Position numbers and translations under genes: made by a program. A stretch of DNA of 64,000 bases from Olivibacter sp. XZL3. Its GTDB lineage: Bacteria; Bacteroidota; Bacteroidia; Sphingobacteriales; Sphingobacteriaceae. Position 1 is the stretch's first letter; the number at the start of each line of letters is the position of its first letter. The notes beneath the pieces are model-generated. The model searched no databases. It saw only the letters and a list, made by a program, of their open reading frames with translations, and was not told where the DNA came from. Shown piece after piece: positions 44,015 through 52,729 of this stretch. The DNA lies in the NCBI RefSeq assembly GCF_004368405.1, contig NZ_SBJH01000071.1, positions 1-64,000 of the forward strand, written 5' to 3'.

Positions 44015-44896
44015 TTAAGCTTTGGGATGAGCTTGTTTGTAAATAGATTTCAATCGCTCCACCGAATTGTGCGTATACACCTGTGTTGCGACTAAATTTG
44101 CATGACCTAATAACTCTTTGATAGCGTTCAAATCTGCCCCCTTATTTAATAACGCTGTTGCGAAGCTATGCCTTAGCACATGTGGGCTCTTCTTTTGCTG
44201 GGAAGTTATTAGCGACAAATAACGAATTACTACTTGGTAAATAAGCTTCGGATAAGCTTGTTTACCTTTTATAGTAACGACTAAAGTTAAGCATTTGTTA
44301 TCTAAAGTTTCATTTTTTTTTAACAATAAATAACGCTCGATCAAAACTTTTAGCGACGGCAACAAAGGCACGATCCTTTCCTTATTCCGTTTACCTAAAA
44401 TCCTGATGGTTTGATTGTAATAATCTATGTCTCCTTCTTTCAATTGTATCAATTCGGCCAGTCGCATCCCGGTACCGAAAAGCAATTCGATAATCAGCCG
44501 ATCACGCTGCCCTTGGAAGCTGTCGGGAAAGATGCTATCGTGATCTAGCAACTGATTCAATTTATCTTCTTGAATAACCACCGGCAATCTCTTTGGTGCT
44601 TTTAGCGCTTTTACCAGCAAAGTAGGGTTCTGCTCGTAAAGCCCTTCTCTTTGCAAGAATTTGTAATAGGTACGCAGTGACGACAACACCCTATTAATGG
44701 AAGAAACGGCTAAACCACCCTCCATTAATGTCGACAAATAATATCTCAACTGTTTATGTCCTACTTCTTCAAAACAGACAGATTCAGTCTTCCAGAAAAG
44801 CAAATAGCTCGTAATATCTTTTTCATAAGCCGTTACCGTATGATCCGAAGAGTGCTTCTCGAATCTCAGAAAGGATATAAATCGTTCCAAATACAT
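44015..44896 (-). CDS. xerC: Tyrosine recombinase XerC/XerD-like
   Basis: Site-specific recombinase expected to resolve chromosome dimers at dif. The 293 residues have an N-terminal SAM-like core-binding domain (1-95) and the catalytic domain with R145 (GTGMRLAEL), H239 and R242 (SPHVLRHSFATALLNKG), H265 (ELLGHANL) and the nucleophile Y274 (QVYTHNS). The co-transcription with hpf is common in Bacteroidota and supports a housekeeping rather than phage integrase role. No dif-like site was identified here. Which Xer protein it is cannot be decided; the symbol is tentative. Confidence 0.88.
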   Translation of the reverse strand: MYLERFISFLRFEKHSSDHTVTAYEKDITSYLLFWKTESVCFEEVGHKQLRYYLSTLMEGGLAVSSINRVLSSLRTYYKFLQREGLYEQNPTLLVKALKAPKRLPVVIQEDKLNQLLDHDSIFPDSFQGQRDRLIIELLFGTGMRLAELIQLKEGDIDYYNQTIRILGKRNKERIVPLLPSLKVLIERYLLLKKNETLDNKCLTLVVTIKGKQAYPKLIYQVVIRYLSLITSQQKKSPHVLRHSFATALLNKGADLNAIKELLGHANLVATQVYTHNSVERLKSIYKQAHPKA

Positions 44897-44975
44897 ACAC
44901 CCAATTAAGTTAAATTATTTCCCGGTCCACGTCTGTTCGTCGCGAACAACCTGTTGATCGCTGCGCCTATTGCCA

Positions 44976-45683
44976 TTATAACTGATACCTGGTTATTTTT
45001 CCTTTCACTATAAACAGCTTGATTATGGCCTTTTTATCGACAACAATATCACCGCCATAATCAGGATTAGCCGCCCTTAATATAAGCTTTTCAGGGTTAT
45101 TATGTGCAAATAAAAGCTTCAGGGTCACCAAATTATTCGCCAGTTCATTGGTAACAACCAAATAAGCCTCTCCCCAGAGGATTACATCCAGGTTACAGAC
45201 TTCTTTAACCGCTATGATTTCCCCGCTGGCAAATTTGGGATGCATATTGTCACCATATATAGGTAAGTAAGCTGTACAATCGTTAAAGGGGCGAAAGTTC
45301 ACATAAAACTCGGGCGCTTCGCGGAAAGCGTCAGGTCCGTCAAACACGATATCCGTCAAGGGAATATTATAATACGGTACTTCTTCCGCTAACGGCTCCT
45401 GCACTAAGCGATGATCCCTTTTTCGAGGCCTATGCTTATAGGGAACATGAGATAGAAACGGCGCACCTTCTTTTGTCTCAAGCCATTTCAAACTTATATT
45501 ATGATAGTCGATAATATCTTTTGCTAAGCGCTTCCCAACGATTCGCCCGCCGTTTTCAATCGCTGAAAAATTATTGACGTGGGTAGCGATTCCACCATAA
45601 AACTGTTCTAAGGTCATGTTCCGCGAAAGGCGGGCTTCTTTAAACAAGGGCCCTAATGTCGCTCGGTCCAAATGATCTATCAT
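44976..45683 (-). CDS. S24/LexA-like regulator lacking the catalytic serine
   Basis: The 235 residues have an N-terminal helical DNA-binding-like region (DRATLGPLFKEARLSRNMTL, then AIENGGRIVGKRLAKDI, resembling an XRE helix-turn-helix) and a C-terminal S24 peptidase-like domain (about 125-235). In LexA and CI-type proteins the nucleophile lies in GDSM; here it reads YGDNM, with Asn146 in place of Ser. The general-base lysine position (TLKLLF, K189) seems kept. Self-cleavage is therefore not expected. The ATG at 45683 is used; a TTG at 45701 is the alternative. It is divergent from the unknown gene at 45807 and may regulate it. Confidence 0.72.
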   Translation of the reverse strand: MIDHLDRATLGPLFKEARLSRNMTLEQFYGGIATHVNNFSAIENGGRIVGKRLAKDIIDYHNISLKWLETKEGAPFLSHVPYKHRPRKRDHRLVQEPLAEEVPYYNIPLTDIVFDGPDAFREAPEFYVNFRPFNDCTAYLPIYGDNMHPKFASGEIIAVKEVCNLDVILWGEAYLVVTNELANNLVTLKLLFAHNNPEKLILRAANPDYGGDIVVDKKAIIKLFIVKGKITRYQL

Positions 45684-45727
45684 AAATAAAAAAAATATCA
45701 AATTATCATTTTATATAAAAAAGATAT

Positions 45728-45735
45728 TATATTTG
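45728..45735 (+). promoter_or_regulatory. -7 box upstream of the gene at 45807
   Basis: TATATTTG matches TAnnTTTG, 71 bases before the ATG. The 123-base divergent spacer is very A/T-rich and contains short dyads (AATATC at 45694 and GATATT at 45723) that could be operator sites for the divergent regulator. Confidence 0.45.
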
Positions 45736-45806
45736 CACATATATCTATAGGCAAGATACGATAATCGACGCCTTTTAACAACATTTTTTACCTTCAACTT
45801 AATATT

Positions 45807-46874
45807 ATGGAAAATTTTCATGAAGCCATTCAAACCGTACACTTCCGTTATCTAAAAGAAGACGCCATTCGAAATCCATTTTCGTTTATCAAAGAATTCT
45901 GTACCCAGGAAACCGAAGTGGAGCTTTTCCGGGATGATATACTCACCCTCGTGAATGCCGCAAGTACGGAAAAAACAGACAGCACCGAAAAGTTCTATGC
46001 TAGTCATGAAAACTTCGTCTACGATCATAAACAGATCATAACCGTTATTGAGGCCTTATGGGTACTACAACACCAACCCGAACTCGATTTAAGCATTACG
46101 GAGACACACCCACTCTACCAAAAGTCTATCTGGAGAAGCCTCCGCATTGATGTTGAAGCAAGAATAAACGGACATGCAGGCCACTACAGAAAACTGGAAA
46201 ACCAAGAAATAAACAACATTCACCTTTTTCTAAAAGATTTCTTTCTATACCGCGATCTGGATGAATGGAGAGAAATCCTAGACGATCTGCTGTCATACGC
46301 CCATCATCACGAGCACTATATCGATACCTTGTCCCTTTCCGAATTCATCGTCATCCGCGAATACCTCGAGAAGGTAGCCGAAGCGATCTTCTTAATTGCA
46401 GATCTACGCTTTAACTATGCAGAAGAACAGATCGAAATGCAAGCTAATAAAGAAAGCGACTTAGCTTCGACCCAAGATACAGAAGCCGATCCATCCGATC
46501 AGCCACGGTCGATGCCATCATTAATGGATGCCAATTTTACGGATGGTTTGATACAATACCTCAACACTTTCTGGAGCCACCTTGAAACCGATAACCTTGA
46601 TTATCCTTGCGGCCCTGTTATGTTTACCGAAACGCTCGAAACGGAACTACTCACCTATTTTGACTCTTTTCATCCGAAATTTCTTGAAAGGAATTTCCGT
46701 AGGGTTTACATGGGCTATCTCGAACACCTGTTCGAAACCGGCACTCCCTATTACCTTGATGAGCTAAAAAGCTTCACGTCTCATATGGACACATTTTTTG
46801 AACTGTTGAACCTAGCAGATCACGAAACAAGACATTGGCCACAAGAAAACCGCATAGGATACCAGGAAGCCTAA
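45807..46874 (+). CDS. Unknown helical acidic protein, divergent from the S24-like regulator
   Basis: I do not recognise this 355-residue protein. It is mostly predicted helical, acidic and rich in aromatic residues and histidine, has no signal peptide or membrane helix, and is cytoplasmic. Residues 1-210 read as one helical domain (FHEAIQTVHFRYLKEDAIRN ... YLEKVAEAIFLIADLRF), followed by a low-complexity acidic linker (about 212-235, ANKESDLASTQDTEADPSDQ) and a second helical domain (240-345) with a repeated aromatic pattern (LIQYLNTFWSHLE, VYMGYLEHLFETG). The divergent partner is an S24-like regulator. A terminator follows at 46944-46980. Confidence 0.65.
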   Translation: MENFHEAIQTVHFRYLKEDAIRNPFSFIKEFCTQETEVELFRDDILTLVNAASTEKTDSTEKFYASHENFVYDHKQIITVIEALWVLQHQPELDLSITETHPLYQKSIWRSLRIDVEARINGHAGHYRKLENQEINNIHLFLKDFFLYRDLDEWREILDDLLSYAHHHEHYIDTLSLSEFIVIREYLEKVAEAIFLIADLRFNYAEEQIEMQANKESDLASTQDTEADPSDQPRSMPSLMDANFTDGLIQYLNTFWSHLETDNLDYPCGPVMFTETLETELLTYFDSFHPKFLERNFRRVYMGYLEHLFETGTPYYLDELKSFTSHMDTFFELLNLADHETRHWPQENRIGYQEA

Positions 46875-46943
46875 CTCGACTACCGTTTCCTTCGGATCTC
46901 AATCACAAAAGAAAAAAAGTTATTAACCAAAACGAGTAGAAGC

Positions 46944-46980
46944 AAAAAAGCCATTCACAAATTTTGCGAATGGCTTTTTA
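46944..46980. terminator. Bidirectional terminator between the 45807 gene and rpsU
   Basis: AAAAAAGCCATTC (46944-46956) pairs with GAATGGCTTTTT (46968-46979), with A and T runs on both sides, serving the two convergent genes. Confidence 0.9.
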
Positions 46981-46998
46981 TAATTGACATCTACTATA

Positions 46999-47190
46999 TT
47001 AAACGGTATCCTGATTCAAGGATTGTTTGTAGATTGCTTTTTTAATTTGAGTACGGCGGGTAACAGATTTTTTCTCGTATGCTTGGCGCGCACGAAGCTC
47101 TCTTAACACTCCAGTCTTTTCAAATTTCTTCTTAAAACGTTTCAAGGCTTTATCTAACGATTCGCCATCTTTTACATTTACGATAATCAT
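46999..47190 (-). CDS. rpsU: 30S ribosomal protein S21
   Basis: Small basic ribosomal protein (63 residues) near the anti-Shine-Dalgarno end of 16S rRNA. The sequence starts [20 protein letters not shown] and contains [17 protein letters not shown], typical of S21. It stands alone with a -7 box (TATCTTTG, 47238-47231) 40 bases upstream and a terminator downstream. In Bacteroidota S21 is part of the set of proteins that hide the anti-Shine-Dalgarno sequence, which fits the weak ribosome-binding sites in this window. Confidence 0.96.
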   Translation of the reverse strand: MIIVNVKDGESLDKALKRFKKKFEKTGVLRELRARQAYEKKSVTRRTQIKKAIYKQSLNQDTV

Positions 47191-47230
47191 GCTCTTTATA
47201 CCCCCTTTCTATTGTCAAAATTTGGGACAA

Positions 47231-47238
47231 CAAAGATA
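47231..47238 (-). promoter_or_regulatory. Promoter -7 box of rpsU
   Basis: TATCTTTG on the minus strand, exact TAnnTTTG match, giving a leader of about 35 bases. The -33 element is not clear. Confidence 0.55.
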
Positions 47239-47345
47239 GGCGTTTTTTTAGAAAACTAAAAATTTAAATTCTTTATTATTCTTTGGGCTAAATTCCGGCG
47301 CCATTCACTAAAGACATCAACGCGAAAAAACAACCTTCCAAAAAA

Positions 47346-48488
47346 TCAGTCGCCCTTCAATATATTTGCCCTTAACGCCAGTGAGGCGATGTGCGTATGT
47401 GCATACGTGTATTGAACCTCTGCTTTGAGAAAACCGAATCCTAATAACAGGCCACATCCTCCAGCAGCAACAGTCTCCTTAATCCGGGAACTAAACAGGT
47501 CGGTATATTCAACAGCCGCATCTTCCACTACATCTCGGATATAAGCATCGTTTATTCTGAGTCTGAACACGCCGCTGCTTCCTAAATCACTTGTTTGATG
47601 TGCCATCCCACCATGTCCGTAAATTTCCATAAAGCTGTTCAACTTAAAATTGAAAAATAGGATCGCTTGTTGCGTTTTGGTATGATGAGATAGCTGTAAA
47701 GAGGTGCCGGCTGTACTAAAATAATCGTTATTGAAAGTTAGAAAGCGATCGCCATTTGGGGTAAATTCTGTTTTATTTCTCATATAAGACAGCAGCAAAT
47801 TAACGGTAAACTTAGGGTCTTCCCGGCTGTCGAACCATTGCGATAAGCTATGCCGAACCGCCCCACCCCAAGCGGAAACATCCACTTTTCCCTCATTTAA
47901 ACCTACGGCAAATGGCATAACCCGTAAAGAAATCTCGGTACTTTTACCTAAAGTGAGGCTCAACTGCGGCATAACGAAAGGCGTTACCCCTACGTTCGTG
48001 CCTACACCGTCAATCATATTGAAGTTTGCACTCAGGTAGTCGCCCGTAGCGGGATTGACTAAACGATTGTTTGTTGAAGGATCCAATAAAAAAAAACTGA
48101 CAGCCCCTCCGCTCGCGTCCGTAAATAATCCGGGGGTCAGCGGGGCTGCACTGATGTTGGCGCTTTGATATAGATGATTGGTGCGTATATAGCGATTTCC
48201 ATCATTGATCGGGATAACAGCCGACGACCCCACTAAACTGAAAGAGAGGGCGCCCGCCCTTTTTGATATCGCGCCTCCTTCCCATCCTTGATTTAGCGAA
48301 AAGCCAAAATTTGAGGAAAATAAATTGGTATAGGCCGAAAAATAGCTATTTCCGAAACGTTCCAGATCCCTTACTTGTATCTCATAGTCCTGCAAAGTCT
48401 GGGTATAACCTAACTGGCAGACAAAAACCGACAATAGCGACAGATATTTAAACGGCTTATAAACGTACAACGGAGTTACCTTAATCAT
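47346..48488 (-). CDS. Secreted outer-membrane beta-barrel-like protein (DUF6588-like)
   Basis: The 380 residues start with a signal peptide (YLSLLSVFVCQLGYTQ, cleaved about residue 31) and continue as glycine/aromatic-rich amphipathic strands (FGFSLNQGWEGG, LSFSLVGSSAVIP, FTVNLLLSYMRNK, FLKAEVQYTYAHTHIASLAL), the pattern of a Bacteroidota outer-membrane barrel. It resembles DUF6588 proteins, but I cannot confirm this. The ATG at 48488 is chosen; it overlaps the stop of the lipoprotein gene by eight bases, so the two are translationally coupled and probably form one envelope unit. Function unknown. Confidence 0.65.
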   Translation of the reverse strand: MIKVTPLYVYKPFKYLSLLSVFVCQLGYTQTLQDYEIQVRDLERFGNSYFSAYTNLFSSNFGFSLNQGWEGGAISKRAGALSFSLVGSSAVIPINDGNRYIRTNHLYQSANISAAPLTPGLFTDASGGAVSFFLLDPSTNNRLVNPATGDYLSANFNMIDGVGTNVGVTPFVMPQLSLTLGKSTEISLRVMPFAVGLNEGKVDVSAWGGAVRHSLSQWFDSREDPKFTVNLLLSYMRNKTEFTPNGDRFLTFNNDYFSTAGTSLQLSHHTKTQQAILFFNFKLNSFMEIYGHGGMAHQTSDLGSSGVFRLRINDAYIRDVVEDAAVEYTDLFSSRIKETVAAGGCGLLLGFGFLKAEVQYTYAHTHIASLALRANILKGD

Positions 48489-49320
48489 GATTAGAAGGAA
48501 TGAGGGTAGCATAGCCTATTTGGGAACTACCATTTGTTAAACTTATATTGAGCAAATCATAGGCGGAATTAAGAACCTGAAAAGTAAGTTGCTCTTTTAG
48601 CGCATCTGACACAGCTGGCACCGTGATACGCAATTCTTTTTGCTCTTGTCCCTCCAGGGAATAGGTAGCAAATACTTCAGATCTCGCTCCAAAAAGCTCT
48701 TCAAAAACAGCGCACGCTACCCCTTCCGAAGGCGCTTCGATTTTCACTTTAGCGCCCTTGCCTCCTTTATAAAAAGTAAACTTTAAGCCTCGTACGCACT
48801 GCCATTCAGGCCTCTCGGTCACATCCGCTTCTTGCTCGTCAAATATTCTATCAATCAACCAGGTTTTCTGCCCGCCATCCTGGTCTCCTCGCTCAAGCGC
48901 TAAATGCAAATAAGTCGGTGAGCTGTTCACCGCATTTCTCAACGCTGAATAATCGAGGTATCGAAAGCTGGCTTGGCAACTAGCGCTTTCGAGGTCGACT
49001 TGTGTCAGACGCGCCAGCTCAGCTTGATTAGACCAGCTGTTTGTACCGTCTGGATACCGAATATCAATGAGCGGTGTGGATTCCGCGCCCGCAGGCAAAA
49101 CAACCTCCGTTCCTGCTAAACTATCCGGTCTGGAAACGCTCTGCTGGCCTTCTATAAAGTTATTCTCGTTGGCGTAAATCTTAAGGTAAGTAGCTTCCGC
49201 GAAAACCTCTTCCGGAAAAACATAATGGTAATCCATTATACTACATGTACGATCTTTTTCACAACCCAATAAGCACACAAGTAATACACCTAAAAACAAT
49301 GTGGTATGCGTTCTTTTCAT
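48481..49320 (-). CDS. Putative lipoprotein, function unknown
   Basis: The 279 residues begin with a clear lipoprotein signal (LFLGVLLVCLLGCEKDRTC, lipobox LLGC, cysteine about residue 20). The mature part is polar, beta-rich and contains several cysteines (C26, and near residues 114, 174 and 202) that may form disulfides. A repeated mention of YLDYS and TYLHLALERG suggests a beta-sandwich, but no family is recognised. It overlaps the barrel gene at 47346-48488 by eight bases and probably works with it at the outer membrane. Divergent from the DUF2490 gene. Confidence 0.6.
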   Translation of the reverse strand: MKRTHTTLFLGVLLVCLLGCEKDRTCSIMDYHYVFPEEVFAEATYLKIYANENNFIEGQQSVSRPDSLAGTEVVLPAGAESTPLIDIRYPDGTNSWSNQAELARLTQVDLESASCQASFRYLDYSALRNAVNSSPTYLHLALERGDQDGGQKTWLIDRIFDEQEADVTERPEWQCVRGLKFTFYKGGKGAKVKIEAPSEGVACAVFEELFGARSEVFATYSLEGQEQKELRITVPAVSDALKEQLTFQVLNSAYDLLNISLTNGSSQIGYATLIPSNHD

Positions 49321-49617
49321 ATAAAATTCAGTATCTAATATAATCCAGTGTTACGAAGGAAACCACACAATCGACCACAACTTGTACCCGCCCCTACATA
49401 CGAACCTACCGAGATCTCCAACTATTCGCCGGGGAAGCTCCGCTTTCATTCGGACCTTCCAGAGTTGTAGAACCGTTTACTATAACAAATCGAAATAATG
49501 TTACCCAAAAAGCCTGCCATTTATGGTGTCCTTTACAAAGCATTCCTTTCGATTTTATCTTTTTTTTCCTATTTTAACGCCGTAATCAGGATGCTGAATC
49601 CATTATAAAAAAACCGA

Positions 49618-50352
49618 ATGAAACCTATAGCGCCTCATTTTTTAAGTTTAGCCTGCGTGCTAACGACCATAACGTGCCTTGTAATCCCGGGAACATCTCT
49701 TAAAGCGCAAGACAACCAATTTGGAAACTGGTATGCGTGGTTTAATAATGTTAAGTTCAGCTCCCAATGGGGAATGACCAACGACATTCAGTTTCGAGCC
49801 GGACGGAATTGGAATGAAAATTCGCTTTTCTTGATCCGGCCCGGTGTAAATTACTACATTAACGCCAATCAAACTGCCTCAGCCGGCTATGCCACGACTA
49901 TTGTAAGCAACGAATTAGCCGAAGGCCAGCGGCGTTTAACCGAACACCGCATTTGGGAGCAATTCATTTTTACAGGAAAGCTTTTCCATATTTCCGTCCA
50001 ACATCGCTTTAGACTTGAACAGCGCTTCTTGAAACGGCCTATCGAGACCGTTTTCACACAAAGAGCCAGATACTTTATCAGGGGAATTATTCCATTGACC
50101 ACTCCACTCAAGCAAACCTTTACTGAAGGCTCTTTTGTCGCCCTTCAAAATGAACTATTCGTCAATATTCAAAACAAAAACAACGTAAATGGAAGCCTTT
50201 TTGATCAAAATAGGGCTTACCTAGCATTTGGCTACAGATTTTCTCCAAAATACGACTTGGAGGTAGGATATATGAATCAGTTTTCCAAAAGAAGCTCTCA
50301 CCCGAATTTGCTGAATCATATTGCACAGGTCGCCTTCTATACACGCTTATAG
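49618..50352 (+). CDS. DUF2490 family outer-membrane protein
   Basis: The 244 residues start with a signal peptide (cleaved about residue 30, TSLKAQ) and match DUF2490, whose members are outer-membrane barrels of about 230-250 residues: QFGNWYAWFNNVKFSSQWGM, then FLIRPGVNYYINANQTASAG, EHRIWEQFIFTG, VQHRFRLEQRFL and a C-terminal aromatic VAFYTRL. The end in an aromatic/basic pattern is typical for barrel insertion. Function unknown. It is convergent with the glucanase gene and divergent from the lipoprotein gene across a 297-base spacer without recognised sites. Confidence 0.85.
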   Translation: MKPIAPHFLSLACVLTTITCLVIPGTSLKAQDNQFGNWYAWFNNVKFSSQWGMTNDIQFRAGRNWNENSLFLIRPGVNYYINANQTASAGYATTIVSNELAEGQRRLTEHRIWEQFIFTGKLFHISVQHRFRLEQRFLKRPIETVFTQRARYFIRGIIPLTTPLKQTFTEGSFVALQNELFVNIQNKNNVNGSLFDQNRAYLAFGYRFSPKYDLEVGYMNQFSKRSSHPNLLNHIAQVAFYTRL

Positions 50353-50391
50353 TTTCATATATACTTGACATGCGCTGATCCCCATTATAAC

Positions 50392-52539
50392 CTATTCGTT
50401 CCTATTCAGTTTTTGCGCCAGTTTTTTTATGTCCGGATCTTCCGAAAACAGATTCCATATCAGCCCTGTCCGTGCATTTTCCAACATAATCGGAACAATT
50501 CCCTGATGTATGGGATCAAAATCACTGGACACCCAGTTATCTTTAAAGTTAAATTCGTCCCTAAACCCGTATTCTGTCCAAAGAAAACTTCCTAAGTTCC
50601 GATAATAGTTTTTAAGAGCCTCCATGGCGATAGTAGGTGTATATGGGTAAGTTGCAATGGCTGCCGACGGATTAAAGCGATTAACAGAAAGCGAATCGTT
50701 TCCTACATAGGGCCATAACAGATTGGTTAAACTTACGAACTGCTCACTTCTGTTCAAGGCAGCTCGGTAATAAATAGTCGACAGGGCACGCTGATTGTCA
50801 AAATAGTTCACAGAACCATCAATAGAGCTCTTGGGATTAAAGGCCAAAAAAGGCTGCTGTTGATCTATCAACGATGATTTTGCAGAACCAGCCTTTAGTT
50901 GGATCCCGTAATAGGTGCTGTCGGTCATGAAGGTGTCTCGACCGTACAACTCGGGCTTATCTTTAAGCATGATGAGCGTATCGTTAGCGGACGTCGACAG
51001 TCTGCCAATAGCCGGCCCTATATGCTTTAACGGCTGTTTAAGCCCCAATTCATACATGTTTACGTCGACGGCATGGCTCGGCGAGCTGATCGCTAACAGA
51101 TAAGCGATAAAACCGCTATTATAGCCGCCTAATGGCACGGCCTTGGCAAAAGCGCAAACCGGCGACCAGGTGTTGTATAGGTGATGCCCGCTTTCATCTT
51201 TCACGAATTTTGTCCAGTCGACCACCTCCCACAAAGACGTAATAGCCTCTCGTATTGCCTTTTCGTCAGCTTCTTCTTTATTAAAATAGTTCCGCGCCAC
51301 TAATAGCCCCTGCATTAAATAGGCCGTTGACTCTAAATCGGCAGCTATCTCGCAAGAATCCGTCATAATTGGTTTTCCGGACCGTCCATCAAGCAGTTCG
51401 GGAAAGGCACCGTGATAAGAGGTTGCCCGTTCTAAGAACTTAACGATTTTCTTCAGTCTGTCTAATAGCAATTGCCGCGGAATAAACTTTCGTTCTACCC
51501 CAACTACCTGGGCCAAAAGACCAACGCCCGTTCCTTTTACAGATACGTGTGCGTTGCTTGCTAACGGAGATATCTTATGCATGCCACTATTAAACTCGGT
51601 TTCATCCGTAAAATAGGCAATATGCGACTTCTCGATTACATTTAACAACTCGTCGTCCGTCGCAGACTTCGTTTCAGCAGCCTTTACGTCCGAAAAAGGT
51701 GACTCCCGGTACTGATAATCCACCCAGGCTATTTTATAATAGTATTTTACATTTGTGCGCGGAACGAAATCCGTGTATTTATTAAATGAAATAGGCCTTA
51801 CCGCAACGGGCACGAAGTTTTGATTATCTTCCGATCGATATATTTTAATGTAGCGAATACTTGGTGTCAACGGCAACTGCCAGGCAATATCTACGTGTCT
51901 TTCATAAGCCTCCACAACAGAAAGAACAGCCTTGCCTGTTAACTTCATATCGGGCGTTTTACTAGGCAAAAATTCGATTTGATCTAAAAACAGACGATGT
52001 TCTTTACCGTCTCGGTCTGCACCTTGCTTAAACACAATACCGTTAATCGGCGCTTGACTATCTAAATTTCCTATTTCTTTTAAAGGAATAGCAAGTGACA
52101 GCCAAACGTTATCCTGGTAGTTCCCAATAAACGCTTGCAATTTGACTTCGTCAGACAGATTCTCTCCTTGCATGAGTTGTATTATTGGCAGCTCTGATTT
52201 GGATGTGGCACTTGAAACAAAGATTTTAAAGTGCAGCAAATCGTTGCTTTTTGGCAAGTACCCATAATCGTTGCTATAATGGACAACCGATCTCCACTCG
52301 CCCGCATTCCCAGAGACATAATCTAGCAAAAGCGAATTTCCCGGACTGAAAAAGATGCTATCGGCGACAGGGAGGTGACCGTTCATATGATTAATCCAGC
52401 TATTCCCTTCAAAAGAGGATTGTGAATAGTAATAGCTTTTTGGCATTAAACTGTTTTCAAACAACACTTCAGGGTAGTTAGATGCCGCTGCTTGAATGCT
52501 GAAAAAAGTTGCAAGTAAAAAAAAGTATATTTTGTTCAT
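50392..52539 (-). CDS. Secreted glycoamylase-like (PF10091, GH144-type) glucanase
   Basis: The 715 residues carry a signal peptide (1-19), a beta-sandwich N-terminal region (20-215), a fibronectin III-like segment (about 205-295, VDIAWQLPLTPSIRYIKIYR) and a C-terminal alpha-barrel domain (from 300) with VKGTGVGLLAQVVGVERKFI, SYHGAFPELLDGRSGK, STAYLMQGLLVARNYF, GGYNSGFIAYLLAISSPSH and PSAAIATYPYTPTIAMEALK. This matches the PF10091 glycoamylase-like domain, which in GH144 members is an endo-beta-1,2-glucanase. Substrate specificity is inferred from family only; several positions (CEIAADLESTAYL) differ from common GADLVETAYL. No sugar-transport pair is adjacent. Confidence 0.8.
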   Translation of the reverse strand: MNKIYFFLLATFFSIQAAASNYPEVLFENSLMPKSYYYSQSSFEGNSWINHMNGHLPVADSIFFSPGNSLLLDYVSGNAGEWRSVVHYSNDYGYLPKSNDLLHFKIFVSSATSKSELPIIQLMQGENLSDEVKLQAFIGNYQDNVWLSLAIPLKEIGNLDSQAPINGIVFKQGADRDGKEHRLFLDQIEFLPSKTPDMKLTGKAVLSVVEAYERHVDIAWQLPLTPSIRYIKIYRSEDNQNFVPVAVRPISFNKYTDFVPRTNVKYYYKIAWVDYQYRESPFSDVKAAETKSATDDELLNVIEKSHIAYFTDETEFNSGMHKISPLASNAHVSVKGTGVGLLAQVVGVERKFIPRQLLLDRLKKIVKFLERATSYHGAFPELLDGRSGKPIMTDSCEIAADLESTAYLMQGLLVARNYFNKEEADEKAIREAITSLWEVVDWTKFVKDESGHHLYNTWSPVCAFAKAVPLGGYNSGFIAYLLAISSPSHAVDVNMYELGLKQPLKHIGPAIGRLSTSANDTLIMLKDKPELYGRDTFMTDSTYYGIQLKAGSAKSSLIDQQQPFLAFNPKSSIDGSVNYFDNQRALSTIYYRAALNRSEQFVSLTNLLWPYVGNDSLSVNRFNPSAAIATYPYTPTIAMEALKNYYRNLGSFLWTEYGFRDEFNFKDNWVSSDFDPIHQGIVPIMLENARTGLIWNLFSEDPDIKKLAQKLNRNE

Positions 52540-52729
52540 ATTAGCCGTATTCTAACAGTCAAAGGTCGAAGCAAAAACCAAGCCATGGCGTTTAAGTAAG
52601 CTCCCATACAAAAAGCCCATTGCTGTTAACCGATAAAATTAGGCATTTTACCGATAAACAATGTACACCTACCTAATTCTGATAGAATCAAAGTCAAATA
52701 TTCATTTATCTTTACAAAAAAAAGAAAAT

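Noticed and set aside
44015-44896. Phage or genomic-island integrase
   Set aside because: Co-transcription with hpf, normal XerC length and the absence of attachment-site repeats or phage genes indicate a housekeeping Xer recombinase.
45690-45740. CRISPR-like or iteron array in the A/T-rich divergent spacer
   Set aside because: Only short irregular dyads are present; there are no repeats of constant length and spacing. No CRISPR array was seen anywhere in the window.
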